Shown here in pieces: positions 33,058-40,979 of a stretch of 42,492 nt of DNA. Under the pieces are notes generated by a model. That model searched no databases and was not told the DNA's origin. It worked only from the letters and a program-made list of their open reading frames with translations. Origin of the DNA: Actinomycetota bacterium (GTDB taxonomy: Bacteria > Actinomycetota > Coriobacteriia > Anaerosomatales > PHET01); the NCBI GenBank assembly GCA_029265315.1, contig JAJUJM010000001.1, positions 1 to 42,492 of the forward strand, read 5' to 3'. How positions within the stretch are numbered: position 1 is the first letter of the stretch; each line of letters begins with the position of its first letter. Both the position numbers and the translations under genes were made by a program.

Positions 33058-36000
33058 ATGATGACCCCCCGAGCTGCAGCATGGGTTCTCGCGCCCGCCG
33101 ATGATGATGCCGTTGAGGCGCTGTCCGAGGAACTTGGGCTCACGCGGACCACGTCGCGTATCCTCGTGAGCCGGGGTATCACGGACGCGACTTCCGCCCG
33201 GCGCTTCCTCGAGCCTTCACTCGGACGCGATTGGCTTGACCCCGTCGTGATCCCCGGGATGTCCGAGGCTGCGCGACGAGTCGCTCAGGCGGTCGAGGCG
33301 GGTGAGCGCATCATCGTGTTCGGTGATTTCGACCTGGACGGGATAAGTGCGGCGGCTGTGCTCACCCGGGGTCTGCGTGAGATGGGAGCTTCGGTAGAGG
33401 CTGTCGTCCCGCACCGCTTCACTGAGGGGTACGGCCTGTCCGAAGCCGCACTCGAGCGTGCTCTCGCCACCGGTCCGTCACTGCTCGTGACGGTGGACTG
33501 CGGGATCTCGAACGCCCGCGAGGTGGCCATGGTCAGGGACCGAAGGGTCGACGTGGTCGTGACCGACCATCACGAGCCTTCGGGTGACGTGCCTCACGAC
33601 GTGCCGGTCGCCAACCCCAAGCTCACGCGGGAGTGCCCGTCGCGAGACCTGGCGGGTGCGGGCGTCGCACTCAAGCTGGTGCAGGCTGTCGGCGCTTCTC
33701 TCGGTATGCCTGATCTGTGGAGAGGTCTCACGGACCTGGCGATGCTCGGGACGGTCGCTGACATCGTGCCGCTCACGGGGGAGAACCGTGCGCTCGTGAG
33801 TGATGGCGTCGCGGCGGCAGCCGCGAGCCCGCGTGTGTGCATGGCTGCCCTGTGTGCGGTGGCCGGCGTCTCGCCGGCGGCTCTGGCGGCGGACCGGGTC
33901 GCGTACGCGTTGGCGCCTCGCCTGAACGCCGCAGGGCGGATGGCGGACGCTGCGTTGGCGCTTGAGCTCCTCCTTACGGACGAGCCCTCACGAGCCGAGG
34001 TCCTCGCCGTCGCTTTGGACGAACACAACCGTCTGCGGCAGTCGGTCGAGGCCGATCTGTTCGAGGCGGCAGTCGCACTCGCCGAGCGCACGTATCGCGG
34101 CGAGAGAGGGCTCGTCCTGGCCGGCGAGGGCTGGCATGAGGGGGTCAAGGGGATCGTCGCGTCCCGGCTCTCGCAGCTCTACGGCGTCCCCACCATACTC
34201 TTCGCGATCGAGGACGGCGTGGCCAAGGGTTCAGGGCGTTCAGTCGGGACGGTTGACCTGTTCAGCTCCGTGGCCGCGTGCTCTACCCACGTGGTGAGGT
34301 TCGGTGGGCACGAGGCGGCCGTCGGGCTCACGGTCCACGCTGACCGGCTCGATGCGTTCCGTGAGGCGTTCGTCGCCCACCTGGATTCGCTGCCCGCCAC
34401 GGCCTTCGATGTCGCGGTCGGGCTGGATGCTCCGGTCGCGCTGGAGGACATCAGCGTCGAGCTCGGGGCCGAACTCGCGCTTCTCGAGCCGTTCGGACAG
34501 GCGAACCGGCGTCCGTTGCTGTTCGCTGAGCGCGTGTTCATGAATGGACGAGAACGCGTCGGCAAGTCGGCGACCCATCTGAGGTTCACCGCGTTCGATG
34601 GTGTCGCGTCGGTGCCAGCCATCGCGTTCCGGTGTCGTGACATCGAGACGGCGGCGCTCGAGGAGCGTGCGGTCGATCTGGCCTTCGAGCTCGACGTCGA
34701 CGAATGGCGTGGGCGTAAGAGAGCGCAGCTGCTCGTCCGCGAGATACGTGTCGTCGAACCCGACCGAACGGGCGAACCGGCCGCCCAGCTCGTCGACGAC
34801 CTGTTCGCGCGGGCGGACGAGCTTCTCGCGCGCGAGGAGTACGCCGGGATCGAGGACGCGCCGTCGTTTCACACGAAGCTCGCCGGCGTCACGTTCGACG
34901 GTCGCCAGGACGTGGCCGAACGGCTGTCGCCCGGGGTCCCACTCCGGCTGGTGCGCCAGCCGGACAACCCGTACGACGCCAACGCGTGCGCGCTGTTCGA
35001 CGCCCACGGGGAGCAGGTGGGCTACCTGAACAGGAGGCTCGCCGCCGTGCTGGCGCCTGCCATCGACCGCGGGGTCGTCTACGACGTCGAGGTCACGGAC
35101 GTGACGGGCGGTGAAGAGGGCCGCTCGCGTGGCGTCAACGTACTGGTCAGCCGAAGGGACGCCGCGGTTGACGACTCGTTGAGCAGCGAGGTCGTGACGG
35201 CCACACGTGAGGAGCTCGCGTCCCTCGCGCCGGATGAGCTCTCCGCTGAACTCGTCAGGCGCTTTCTGGGCGAACGACGACTGCATCCCGCGCAGCAAGA
35301 GGCCCTCGAGCTGCTCGCCGAAGGCCGCTCCACGCTCGTCGTGATGGCGACCGGCCGGGGCAAGTCCCTCATCTTCCACCTGCACGCCGCTCGTGAGGCG
35401 CTCACGCGTGGGCGCGCCAGCGTCTTCGTCTACCCGCTCCGCGCGCTCGTGGCCGACCAGGCCCACCACCTCACCGATGCGTTCGCAGGTGTGGGCCTGT
35501 CGGTCGCGGTGGTCACGGGCGAGACGAACGAGGGCGCGCGAACCGCCGCGTTCGAGGCGTTGGCGGCGGGCGCCCTCGACGTGGTCCTCACGACGCCCGA
35601 GTTCCTGCACTTCCATGCGGCGCGATTCGCCGCCACCGGGCGGGTCGGTTTCGTGGTGGTGGACGAGGCGCACCATGTGGGTCTGGCGCGAGCGGGCAAT
35701 CGGCCCGCATACGCGCGGCTCGATGAGGCACTCGCGGCTATAGGTGGCCCCACGGTGCTCGCGGTCACCGCGACGGCCTCAGACGAGGTCGCGGCGCAGA
35801 TCCGTGAAACGCTCGGAATCGAGCGCGTCGTGCTCGACCCCACCGTGCGGGACAACCTCGCTGTGGTGGACCGGCGGGGGACCGAGCGGCGTGACGCCGA
35901 ACTGCTCGCTGTCGCGAGCGGGGAAGGCAAGACGGTGGTCTACGTCAACTCCCGTGATGCGTCGGTGCGACTCGCCCGCCTCCTGCGCAAACAGGTGCCA

Positions 36001-36684
36001 GAGCTCGCGTGGCGCACGGCGTTTTACAACGGCGGTCTGTCCCGTCCGGTGCGCCATGCGGTCGAACACGCGTTTCGGGACGGTGACGTGCGTCTGGTCG
36101 TCGCGACGAGCGCGTTCGGTGAGGGCGTCAACATCCCGGACATCCGCAACGTGGTGCTCTACCACCTGCCCTTCAACGACGTCGAGTTCAACCAGATGGC
36201 CGGCCGCGCTGGCCGCGACGGCGCGATGGCTCGCATCCACCTGCTGTTCGGGGAGAAGGACGCCAGGATCAACGAGATGATCCTGTCCTCGCTCGCACCT
36301 TCGCGTGAGGACCTCGTGGTGCTCTATCGGACGCTCAGGTCCATCGCGGCGGCCGAGGGGCCGGGTTTCGAGATCACCAACGCCGAACTCGCCGAACGGT
36401 GTGCGCGTGAGGCCAAAGGCTGCCGGCTGGACGACCGGGGCGTCTCGAGCGGGCTGGGCGTCTTCCGTGAACTGGGTCTGCTCACCGGGGAGGGCCATGG
36501 CGCGTACCGCAGACTCACGCTGGTCGAGGGGCCCGGACGCGTGGAGCTGTCCCAGTCGGTACGCTATGCGGAAGGGCTTGATGAGATCGCCGATTTCGCC
36601 GCGTTCAAAGAGTGGGCGCTTTCGGCGAGCGCACAGGAGTTGCTGGCACGATTCAACCGTCCTATCCTGCCGACACGCGTCTGA
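33058..36684 (+). CDS. recJ: RecJ exonuclease-HIRAN-RecQ-like helicase fusion protein
   Basis: One continuous 1,208-residue frame carries three modules. RecJ nuclease, about 1-570: FGDFDLDG (88-95), VDCG (146-149), DHH (170-172), GTVADIVPL (231-239) and RLNAAGRM (288-295). DHHA1 elements EGWHEGVKGIVASRL (357-371) and FGGHEAAVGL (415-424) precede an OB-like region. HIRAN domain, about 603-698: AGVTFDGRQ, LVRQPDNPYDANA and VGYLNRRLA. RecQ-like superfamily 2 helicase, about 735-1090: ATGRGKS Walker A (764-770), DEAH (869-872), TATA (904-907), SAFGEGVNIP (1018-1027) and QMAGRAGRDG (1046-1055). A winged-helix-like tail of about 120 residues follows. All catalytic motifs look intact. ATG 33058 or 33061 starts directly after a -10 box. 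It would couple 5'-3' ssDNA degradation with unwinding and 3'-end binding on one chain. Classical RecJ is about 570-760 aa. Confidence 0.92.
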   Translation: MMTPRAAAWVLAPADDDAVEALSEELGLTRTTSRILVSRGITDATSARRFLEPSLGRDWLDPVVIPGMSEAARRVAQAVEAGERIIVFGDFDLDGISAAAVLTRGLREMGASVEAVVPHRFTEGYGLSEAALERALATGPSLLVTVDCGISNAREVAMVRDRRVDVVVTDHHEPSGDVPHDVPVANPKLTRECPSRDLAGAGVALKLVQAVGASLGMPDLWRGLTDLAMLGTVADIVPLTGENRALVSDGVAAAAASPRVCMAALCAVAGVSPAALAADRVAYALAPRLNAAGRMADAALALELLLTDEPSRAEVLAVALDEHNRLRQSVEADLFEAAVALAERTYRGERGLVLAGEGWHEGVKGIVASRLSQLYGVPTILFAIEDGVAKGSGRSVGTVDLFSSVAACSTHVVRFGGHEAAVGLTVHADRLDAFREAFVAHLDSLPATAFDVAVGLDAPVALEDISVELGAELALLEPFGQANRRPLLFAERVFMNGRERVGKSATHLRFTAFDGVASVPAIAFRCRDIETAALEERAVDLAFELDVDEWRGRKRAQLLVREIRVVEPDRTGEPAAQLVDDLFARADELLAREEYAGIEDAPSFHTKLAGVTFDGRQDVAERLSPGVPLRLVRQPDNPYDANACALFDAHGEQVGYLNRRLAAVLAPAIDRGVVYDVEVTDVTGGEEGRSRGVNVLVSRRDAAVDDSLSSEVVTATREELASLAPDELSAELVRRFLGERRLHPAQQEALELLAEGRSTLVVMATGRGKSLIFHLHAAREALTRGRASVFVYPLRALVADQAHHLTDAFAGVGLSVAVVTGETNEGARTAAFEALAAGALDVVLTTPEFLHFHAARFAATGRVGFVVVDEAHHVGLARAGNRPAYARLDEALAAIGGPTVLAVTATASDEVAAQIRETLGIERVVLDPTVRDNLAVVDRRGTERRDAELLAVASGEGKTVVYVNSRDASVRLARLLRKQVPELAWRTAFYNGGLSRPVRHAVEHAFRDGDVRLVVATSAFGEGVNIPDIRNVVLYHLPFNDVEFNQMAGRAGRDGAMARIHLLFGEKDARINEMILSSLAPSREDLVVLYRTLRSIAAAEGPGFEITNAELAERCAREAKGCRLDDRGVSSGLGVFRELGLLTGEGHGAYRRLTLVEGPGRVELSQSVRYAEGLDEIADFAAFKEWALSASAQELLARFNRPILPTRV

Positions 36685-36714
36685 CCCGCAGCAGAGGAGA
36701 CTCGGAAGCCGCTC

Positions 36715-38934
36715 GTGCCCGCCACACTGGAACAGATCGAAGCGCAGGTCAGGGCATACAACCCTGACGCGGACCTGAGCGGGCTGGATGAGGCGTACGA
36801 GTTCGCGGTACGCGCCCACGAGGGCCAGGTCCGCAAGAGCGGCGAGCCGTTCGTCAATCATCCGCTTGAGGTGGCCCTGATCCTTGCGGAGTTGCACCTG
36901 GACACCGCCACCCTCAAAGCGGCGCTCCTGCACGATGTCGTTGAGGACTCGGACATCGGGCTTGATGAGATCGAGGAGCGGTTCGGCCCGGAGGTCGCGG
37001 GGCTCGTCGATGGCGTCACCAAGCTCGGTCGCATCGAGTTCGAGTCGCTTTCCGAGCAGCAGTCCAACAACCTGCGCAAGATGCTCATCGCGATGGCCAA
37101 GGACATCCGGGTCATCCTCATCAAGCTGGCCGATCGCCTGCACAACATGCGCACCCTCTCGGCGCTTCCCGCTGAGCGTCGGATCGACAAGGCGCGCGAG
37201 ACGATGGAGATCTACGCGCCGCTCGCCCACCGCCTTGGCATCAGCCAGGTCAAGTGGGAACTTGAAGACCTCGCCTTCTACTACCTTGAGCCACTGAAGT
37301 TCCATCAGGTCTCGAAGATGGTCGCTGAGAGCCGTGACCAGCGTGAGGCCTACGCGAAACAGGTCATCGACACGCTCCGCGCCGAGCTCGCCGAGGTGGG
37401 CATCCACGCCGAGATCGGCGGCAGGCCCAAGCATCTGTACAGCATCTACCAGAAGATGGTGGGCAAGGGTAAGGACTTCAACGAGATCTACGACCTCATC
37501 GCGCTTCGGGTCATCGTGGACTCGGTGAAGGACGTCTACGGTGCACTGGGCACGGTCCACAGCATCTGGAAGCCGGTCCCCGGGCGGTTCAAAGACTACG
37601 TGGCCATGCCCAAGTTCAACATGTACCAGTCGCTGCACACGACGGTCATCGGGCCTTCGGGACGCCCGCTCGAGATACAGATCCGCACCGAGGAGATGCA
37701 CCGGACCGCCGAGTACGGCGTGGCCGCGCACTGGCGCTACAAAGAAGGCCTGCGCGGCGATGAGTCCTTCGATGAGCGCCTCGCGTGGCTGCGCCAGATG
37801 CTCGAATGGCAGACCGAGCTCAAGGACCCCCGCGAATTCATGGAGGCGCTCAAGATCGACCTGTTCGAGGAGGAGGTCTTCGTCTTCACACCGAAGGGCG
37901 ACGTGATCTCGCTCAAGCGCGGGTCGACTCCGATCGACTTCGCGTATGCCATCCACACCGAGGTGGGCAACAGGACCGTCGGCGCCAAGGTCAACGGCTC
38001 GATCGTGCCGCTCGCCTACGAGCTGCAGATGGGCGACCGGGTCGAGATCCTCACGAACAAGAGCGCCAAACCCTCGCGGGACTGGCTCAACATCGTCAAG
38101 ACGTCGTCTGCGAGAAGCAAGATCCGCAGCTATTTCAGCAAGGTCACCAGGGTCGACGACCTCCAGCACGGTCGCGATGAGCTGGCCAAGGTCATGCGAA
38201 AACACGGCCTGGGCATCGGTTCCAAGGCTGCCGAGAAGGCGCTCGACGCCGTCGCCGAGGAGATGAACTACGCCAAAGGCGAGGACCTGCTCGCCCAGAT
38301 CGGAGCGGGGAAACTCTCGGCCAAGCTCGTGGGCACCCGTCTGCTCAAGCGCATGAGCAAGGAGGCCGAGGGCCCCGAGGCCGGCAGGCAGCCTGACGAG
38401 CAACTGCCCCTGGACCAACCGATGATCCCCCCCAGACGGGCGCGCAAGCGCGTCGGCGGCGGTGTGGTGGTCAAGGGCATCGACGACGTGTTGGTCCGAC
38501 TCGCCCGGTGCTGTAATCCCGTCCCCGGCGACGATATCATCGGTTTCGTGACACGCGGGCGTGGCGTGTCGGTACATCGCAAGAACTGTCCGAACGCCGG
38601 TGAACTGCTTGCGAGCCCCGAACGTATCATCGAGGTCGAGTGGGACTCGAGCTCGAAGGCGACCTACCAGGTCGAGATCCACATCGAGGCGCTCGATCGG
38701 CTTCGGCTTCTGCAAGACGTCACGATGGCCATCGCCGAATCGGGCGTGAACATCCTGTCCTCGGCTACCACGACCCACAAGGACGGCATCGTCGACATGC
38801 GCTTCCTGTTCGAGATCGGTGAGATGGGCCGGCTTGACGCGCTGTTGCGGGACGTCCGTGCCGTGGACGGCGTGTTCGAGGCGCGTCGCATGCTTCCGGG
38901 CGAGGCCACCCAGAGGAAGAGTGCGCGCTCGTGA
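36715..38934 (+). CDS. rel: Bifunctional (p)ppGpp synthetase/hydrolase Rel
   Basis: Rel makes and degrades the stringent-response alarmone. The 739-residue protein has an intact HD hydrolase domain: His49 (VNHP), HDVVED (73-78) and LADRLHNMRTL. The synthetase domain has GRPKHLYSIYQKM and GRFKDYVAMPK; the RFKD (RxKD) motif is that of bifunctional enzymes, not RelA. TGS (EVFVFTPKGDV, then GSTPIDFAYAIH), a zinc-finger-like region with RCCNPVPGDD, and a C-terminal ACT domain complete the family layout. GTG 36715 lies 30 bp after the recJ fusion, with GGAAG about 8 nt upstream. The MBL gene overlaps its stop by 4 bp. Confidence 0.97.
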   Translation: MPATLEQIEAQVRAYNPDADLSGLDEAYEFAVRAHEGQVRKSGEPFVNHPLEVALILAELHLDTATLKAALLHDVVEDSDIGLDEIEERFGPEVAGLVDGVTKLGRIEFESLSEQQSNNLRKMLIAMAKDIRVILIKLADRLHNMRTLSALPAERRIDKARETMEIYAPLAHRLGISQVKWELEDLAFYYLEPLKFHQVSKMVAESRDQREAYAKQVIDTLRAELAEVGIHAEIGGRPKHLYSIYQKMVGKGKDFNEIYDLIALRVIVDSVKDVYGALGTVHSIWKPVPGRFKDYVAMPKFNMYQSLHTTVIGPSGRPLEIQIRTEEMHRTAEYGVAAHWRYKEGLRGDESFDERLAWLRQMLEWQTELKDPREFMEALKIDLFEEEVFVFTPKGDVISLKRGSTPIDFAYAIHTEVGNRTVGAKVNGSIVPLAYELQMGDRVEILTNKSAKPSRDWLNIVKTSSARSKIRSYFSKVTRVDDLQHGRDELAKVMRKHGLGIGSKAAEKALDAVAEEMNYAKGEDLLAQIGAGKLSAKLVGTRLLKRMSKEAEGPEAGRQPDEQLPLDQPMIPPRRARKRVGGGVVVKGIDDVLVRLARCCNPVPGDDIIGFVTRGRGVSVHRKNCPNAGELLASPERIIEVEWDSSSKATYQVEIHIEALDRLRLLQDVTMAIAESGVNILSSATTTHKDGIVDMRFLFEIGEMGRLDALLRDVRAVDGVFEARRMLPGEATQRKSARS

Positions 38935-39578
38935 ACGTCAGGCGCGTGTCAGTGGGGCCGCTCGAGGTCAACTGCTGGCTCGTCGACGACGGCGAGGGTG
39001 GCCCGGTGGTGGTCATCGATCCCGGCGACGAGGCCGATCGCGTGCTCGGTGCGCTCGAAGGCGGGACTGTGGCCGCCATCGTGTTGACGCACGCGCACTT
39101 CGACCACGTGGGTGCCGCGGGTGCGGTGAAGGACGCCACCGGCGCTCCGCTCATGGTCCACGAGGCCGATGCGGATCGGATCACGCACGATGCGGCACAT
39201 GGGACGGGGGGTGCGCTCTTCGGTTTCAGTGTGGTGGTGGCACCGCCCGCAGACGTTCTTCTGCGCGATGCCGATGTGATCGAGGCGGGGTGTCTGCGGT
39301 TCGATGTCCTCCACACCCCCGGTCACACCCAGGGTGGAATCAGCCTGTACGTGCGCGACCCGAATGGGGGAACAGGGCACCTGTTCAGCGGTGACACGGT
39401 GTTCGCGGGCAGCGTGGGCCGGACCGATTTCCCCGGAGGGGACGGCCGCACCCTTGCCGAGTCGATCGCGCGCCAGTTGGCCCCGCTGCCGCCGGAGACG
39501 TTGGTCCACCCGGGTCATGGTCCCGACACCACCATCGGTCGCGAGGCTCGCATCAACCCGTTCTGGCCGCGTGCGTGA
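38931..39578 (+). CDS. MBL-fold metal-dependent hydrolase (glyoxalase II-like)
   Basis: The 215-residue protein has the two-metal beta-lactamase fold motifs THAHFDH, HTPGHTQGGI, FSGDTVFAGSVGRTD and HPGHGP. These are the hydroxyacylglutathione hydrolase (GloB/YcbL) pattern. It may hydrolyse a thioester, possibly of a thiol other than glutathione. The GTG at 38931 overlaps the rel stop (GTGA). The order rel-MBL-hisS-aspS is common in Gram-positive bacteria, without a known functional link. Confidence 0.9.
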   Translation: MNVRRVSVGPLEVNCWLVDDGEGGPVVVIDPGDEADRVLGALEGGTVAAIVLTHAHFDHVGAAGAVKDATGAPLMVHEADADRITHDAAHGTGGALFGFSVVVAPPADVLLRDADVIEAGCLRFDVLHTPGHTQGGISLYVRDPNGGTGHLFSGDTVFAGSVGRTDFPGGDGRTLAESIARQLAPLPPETLVHPGHGPDTTIGREARINPFWPRA

Positions 39579-39593
39579 ACGCTTGCTTCCCGC

Positions 39594-39599
39594 TACACT
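39594..39599 (+). promoter_or_regulatory. Candidate -10 box of hisS
   Basis: TACACT in CCGCTACACTGG, 46 bp before the GTG at 39646. No T-box-sized leader exists between it and hisS. Confidence 0.45.
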
Positions 39600-39645
39600 G
39601 GCGGCCTGCACCTGCCAGCCGTCGCGTGAAGGGCCATGGCGACCC

Positions 39646-40926
39646 GTGAGTCAGTTCCAAGCACCGAAAGGTACCGTCGATCTGCTCGGTGACACCTCGC
39701 GAGCATGGGAGCACATGCTGCGCGTGGCCACTGAGCTGTTCGCGAGGTACGGCTACTCGCCGATCTACACGCCGATCTTCGAGCACACCGAGGTCTTCGC
39801 TCGCGGCATAGGCGAAGCGACCGACATCGTGGGCAAGGAGATGTACACCTTCCTCGACAAGGGCGGGCGCTCCATCACGCTGCGTCCCGAGGGCACCGCC
39901 AGCGTGGTGCGTGCGGCACTCGAGCACAACCTGACGGCCAACGGCCAGGGCGCCAAGCTGTACTACGCAGGCCCGATGTTCCGCTACGAGCGACCACAGA
40001 AGGGGCGTCAGCGGCAGTTCTGGCAGATCGGGGCCGAGGCCCTGAACATGGCCGAACCGTCGGCCGATGCCGAGCTGATCGTGCTGTTGTGGCGGTTCTT
40101 CGAAGCGGTCGGGATCCCGGCCGACAACATGAGGCTGCTCGTGAACTCCATGGGCGACGAGGCGTGTCGTCCCGCATACCGGGAGAAGGTCGCGGAGTTC
40201 ATCCGCGCTCATGCAGCCGACCTGTGCGCGGAGTGCGACCGGCGCGCGGACACGAACCCACTGCGCGCATTCGACTGCAAGAACCCGGGCTGTGTCGCGG
40301 TGATGGCGGATGCACCGCTTCTGCGCGATGAGCTCTGCGACGAGTGCGCCTCGCACTACGCCGCTGTGAAGGAGGCGCTTGTCGTGCTCGACGTGCCCTT
40401 CACCGAGGAACCGAAGCTGGTGCGCGGCCTGGACTACTACACCCGCACCGTGTTCGAGGTGCAGGCGGACGCCGGGCTGGGTTCGCAGAACGCGATCGGC
40501 GGCGGAGGTCGCTACGACCGCCTCATGGAGCAGTACGGAGGTTCACCGACGCCGGGCCTGGGTTTCGCGCTCGGGTTCGAGCGCACGCTGCTCGCGATGC
40601 AGGCCGCGAAGGCCCGAGTGCCCTCTCCTGCTCTGGCGGACGTCTACGTGGCCGCCGTGGACGAGTCGGTCCGGGCGCAGGCGTTCTCGCTCGCCTCTCA
40701 GCTTCGGGACGCTGGTGTCGCTGCCGAGTGCGATCACCAGGCCCGCTCTTTGAAGTCTCAGTTCAAGCAGGCGGACCGTATCGGTGCCCGGTTCGTGGTC
40801 GTCGTGGGCCCGGATGAGCTGGCCGAGGGGCAGCTCACGTTGCGTGACATGGGAACGAAGGTTGAGACGAGGGTCTCGCGTGACGGCGTGACGACCGAAG
40901 TGCGTCGTGCTTTAGGCATCGACTAG
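39646..40926 (+). CDS. hisS: Histidyl-tRNA synthetase
   Basis: The enzyme charges tRNA-His. The 426-residue class II synthetase has the N-terminal FQAPKGTVDL, motif 1, motif 2 FRYERPQKGRQRQF (112-125), and the histidine-specific LVRGLDYYTRTVFEV and GGGGRYDRL. A C-terminal anticodon-binding domain ends with EVRRALGID. A cysteine-bearing insertion (about residues 193-234, CAECDRR, CKNPGC, CDECAS) is as in many Gram-positive enzymes. GTG 39646 matches the family start; its ribosome site (GAAGGG, 12 nt) is distant. aspS follows 53 bp later with its own strong ribosome site. Confidence 0.97.
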   Translation: MSQFQAPKGTVDLLGDTSRAWEHMLRVATELFARYGYSPIYTPIFEHTEVFARGIGEATDIVGKEMYTFLDKGGRSITLRPEGTASVVRAALEHNLTANGQGAKLYYAGPMFRYERPQKGRQRQFWQIGAEALNMAEPSADAELIVLLWRFFEAVGIPADNMRLLVNSMGDEACRPAYREKVAEFIRAHAADLCAECDRRADTNPLRAFDCKNPGCVAVMADAPLLRDELCDECASHYAAVKEALVVLDVPFTEEPKLVRGLDYYTRTVFEVQADAGLGSQNAIGGGGRYDRLMEQYGGSPTPGLGFALGFERTLLAMQAAKARVPSPALADVYVAAVDESVRAQAFSLASQLRDAGVAAECDHQARSLKSQFKQADRIGARFVVVVGPDELAEGQLTLRDMGTKVETRVSRDGVTTEVRRALGID

Positions 40927-40979
40927 ACGATTCGACAGCGGGCTCACAGGTGCGCCCGCGACGACCGGAGGAACTCGAC

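Noticed and set aside
34240-35676. A 478-codon minus-strand frame inside recJ
   Set aside because: Antisense shadow of the RecJ/HIRAN/helicase frame; no motif and no ribosome site.
35779-38778. A 999-codon open frame on the minus strand
   Set aside because: It runs opposite the helicase half of the recJ fusion and rel, both with complete conserved motifs. It has no recognisable domain and biased composition, as expected from the GC-rich complement of real genes.
39579-39645. T-box leader before hisS
   Set aside because: The 67-bp gap is too short for a T-box and lacks its conserved sequence.
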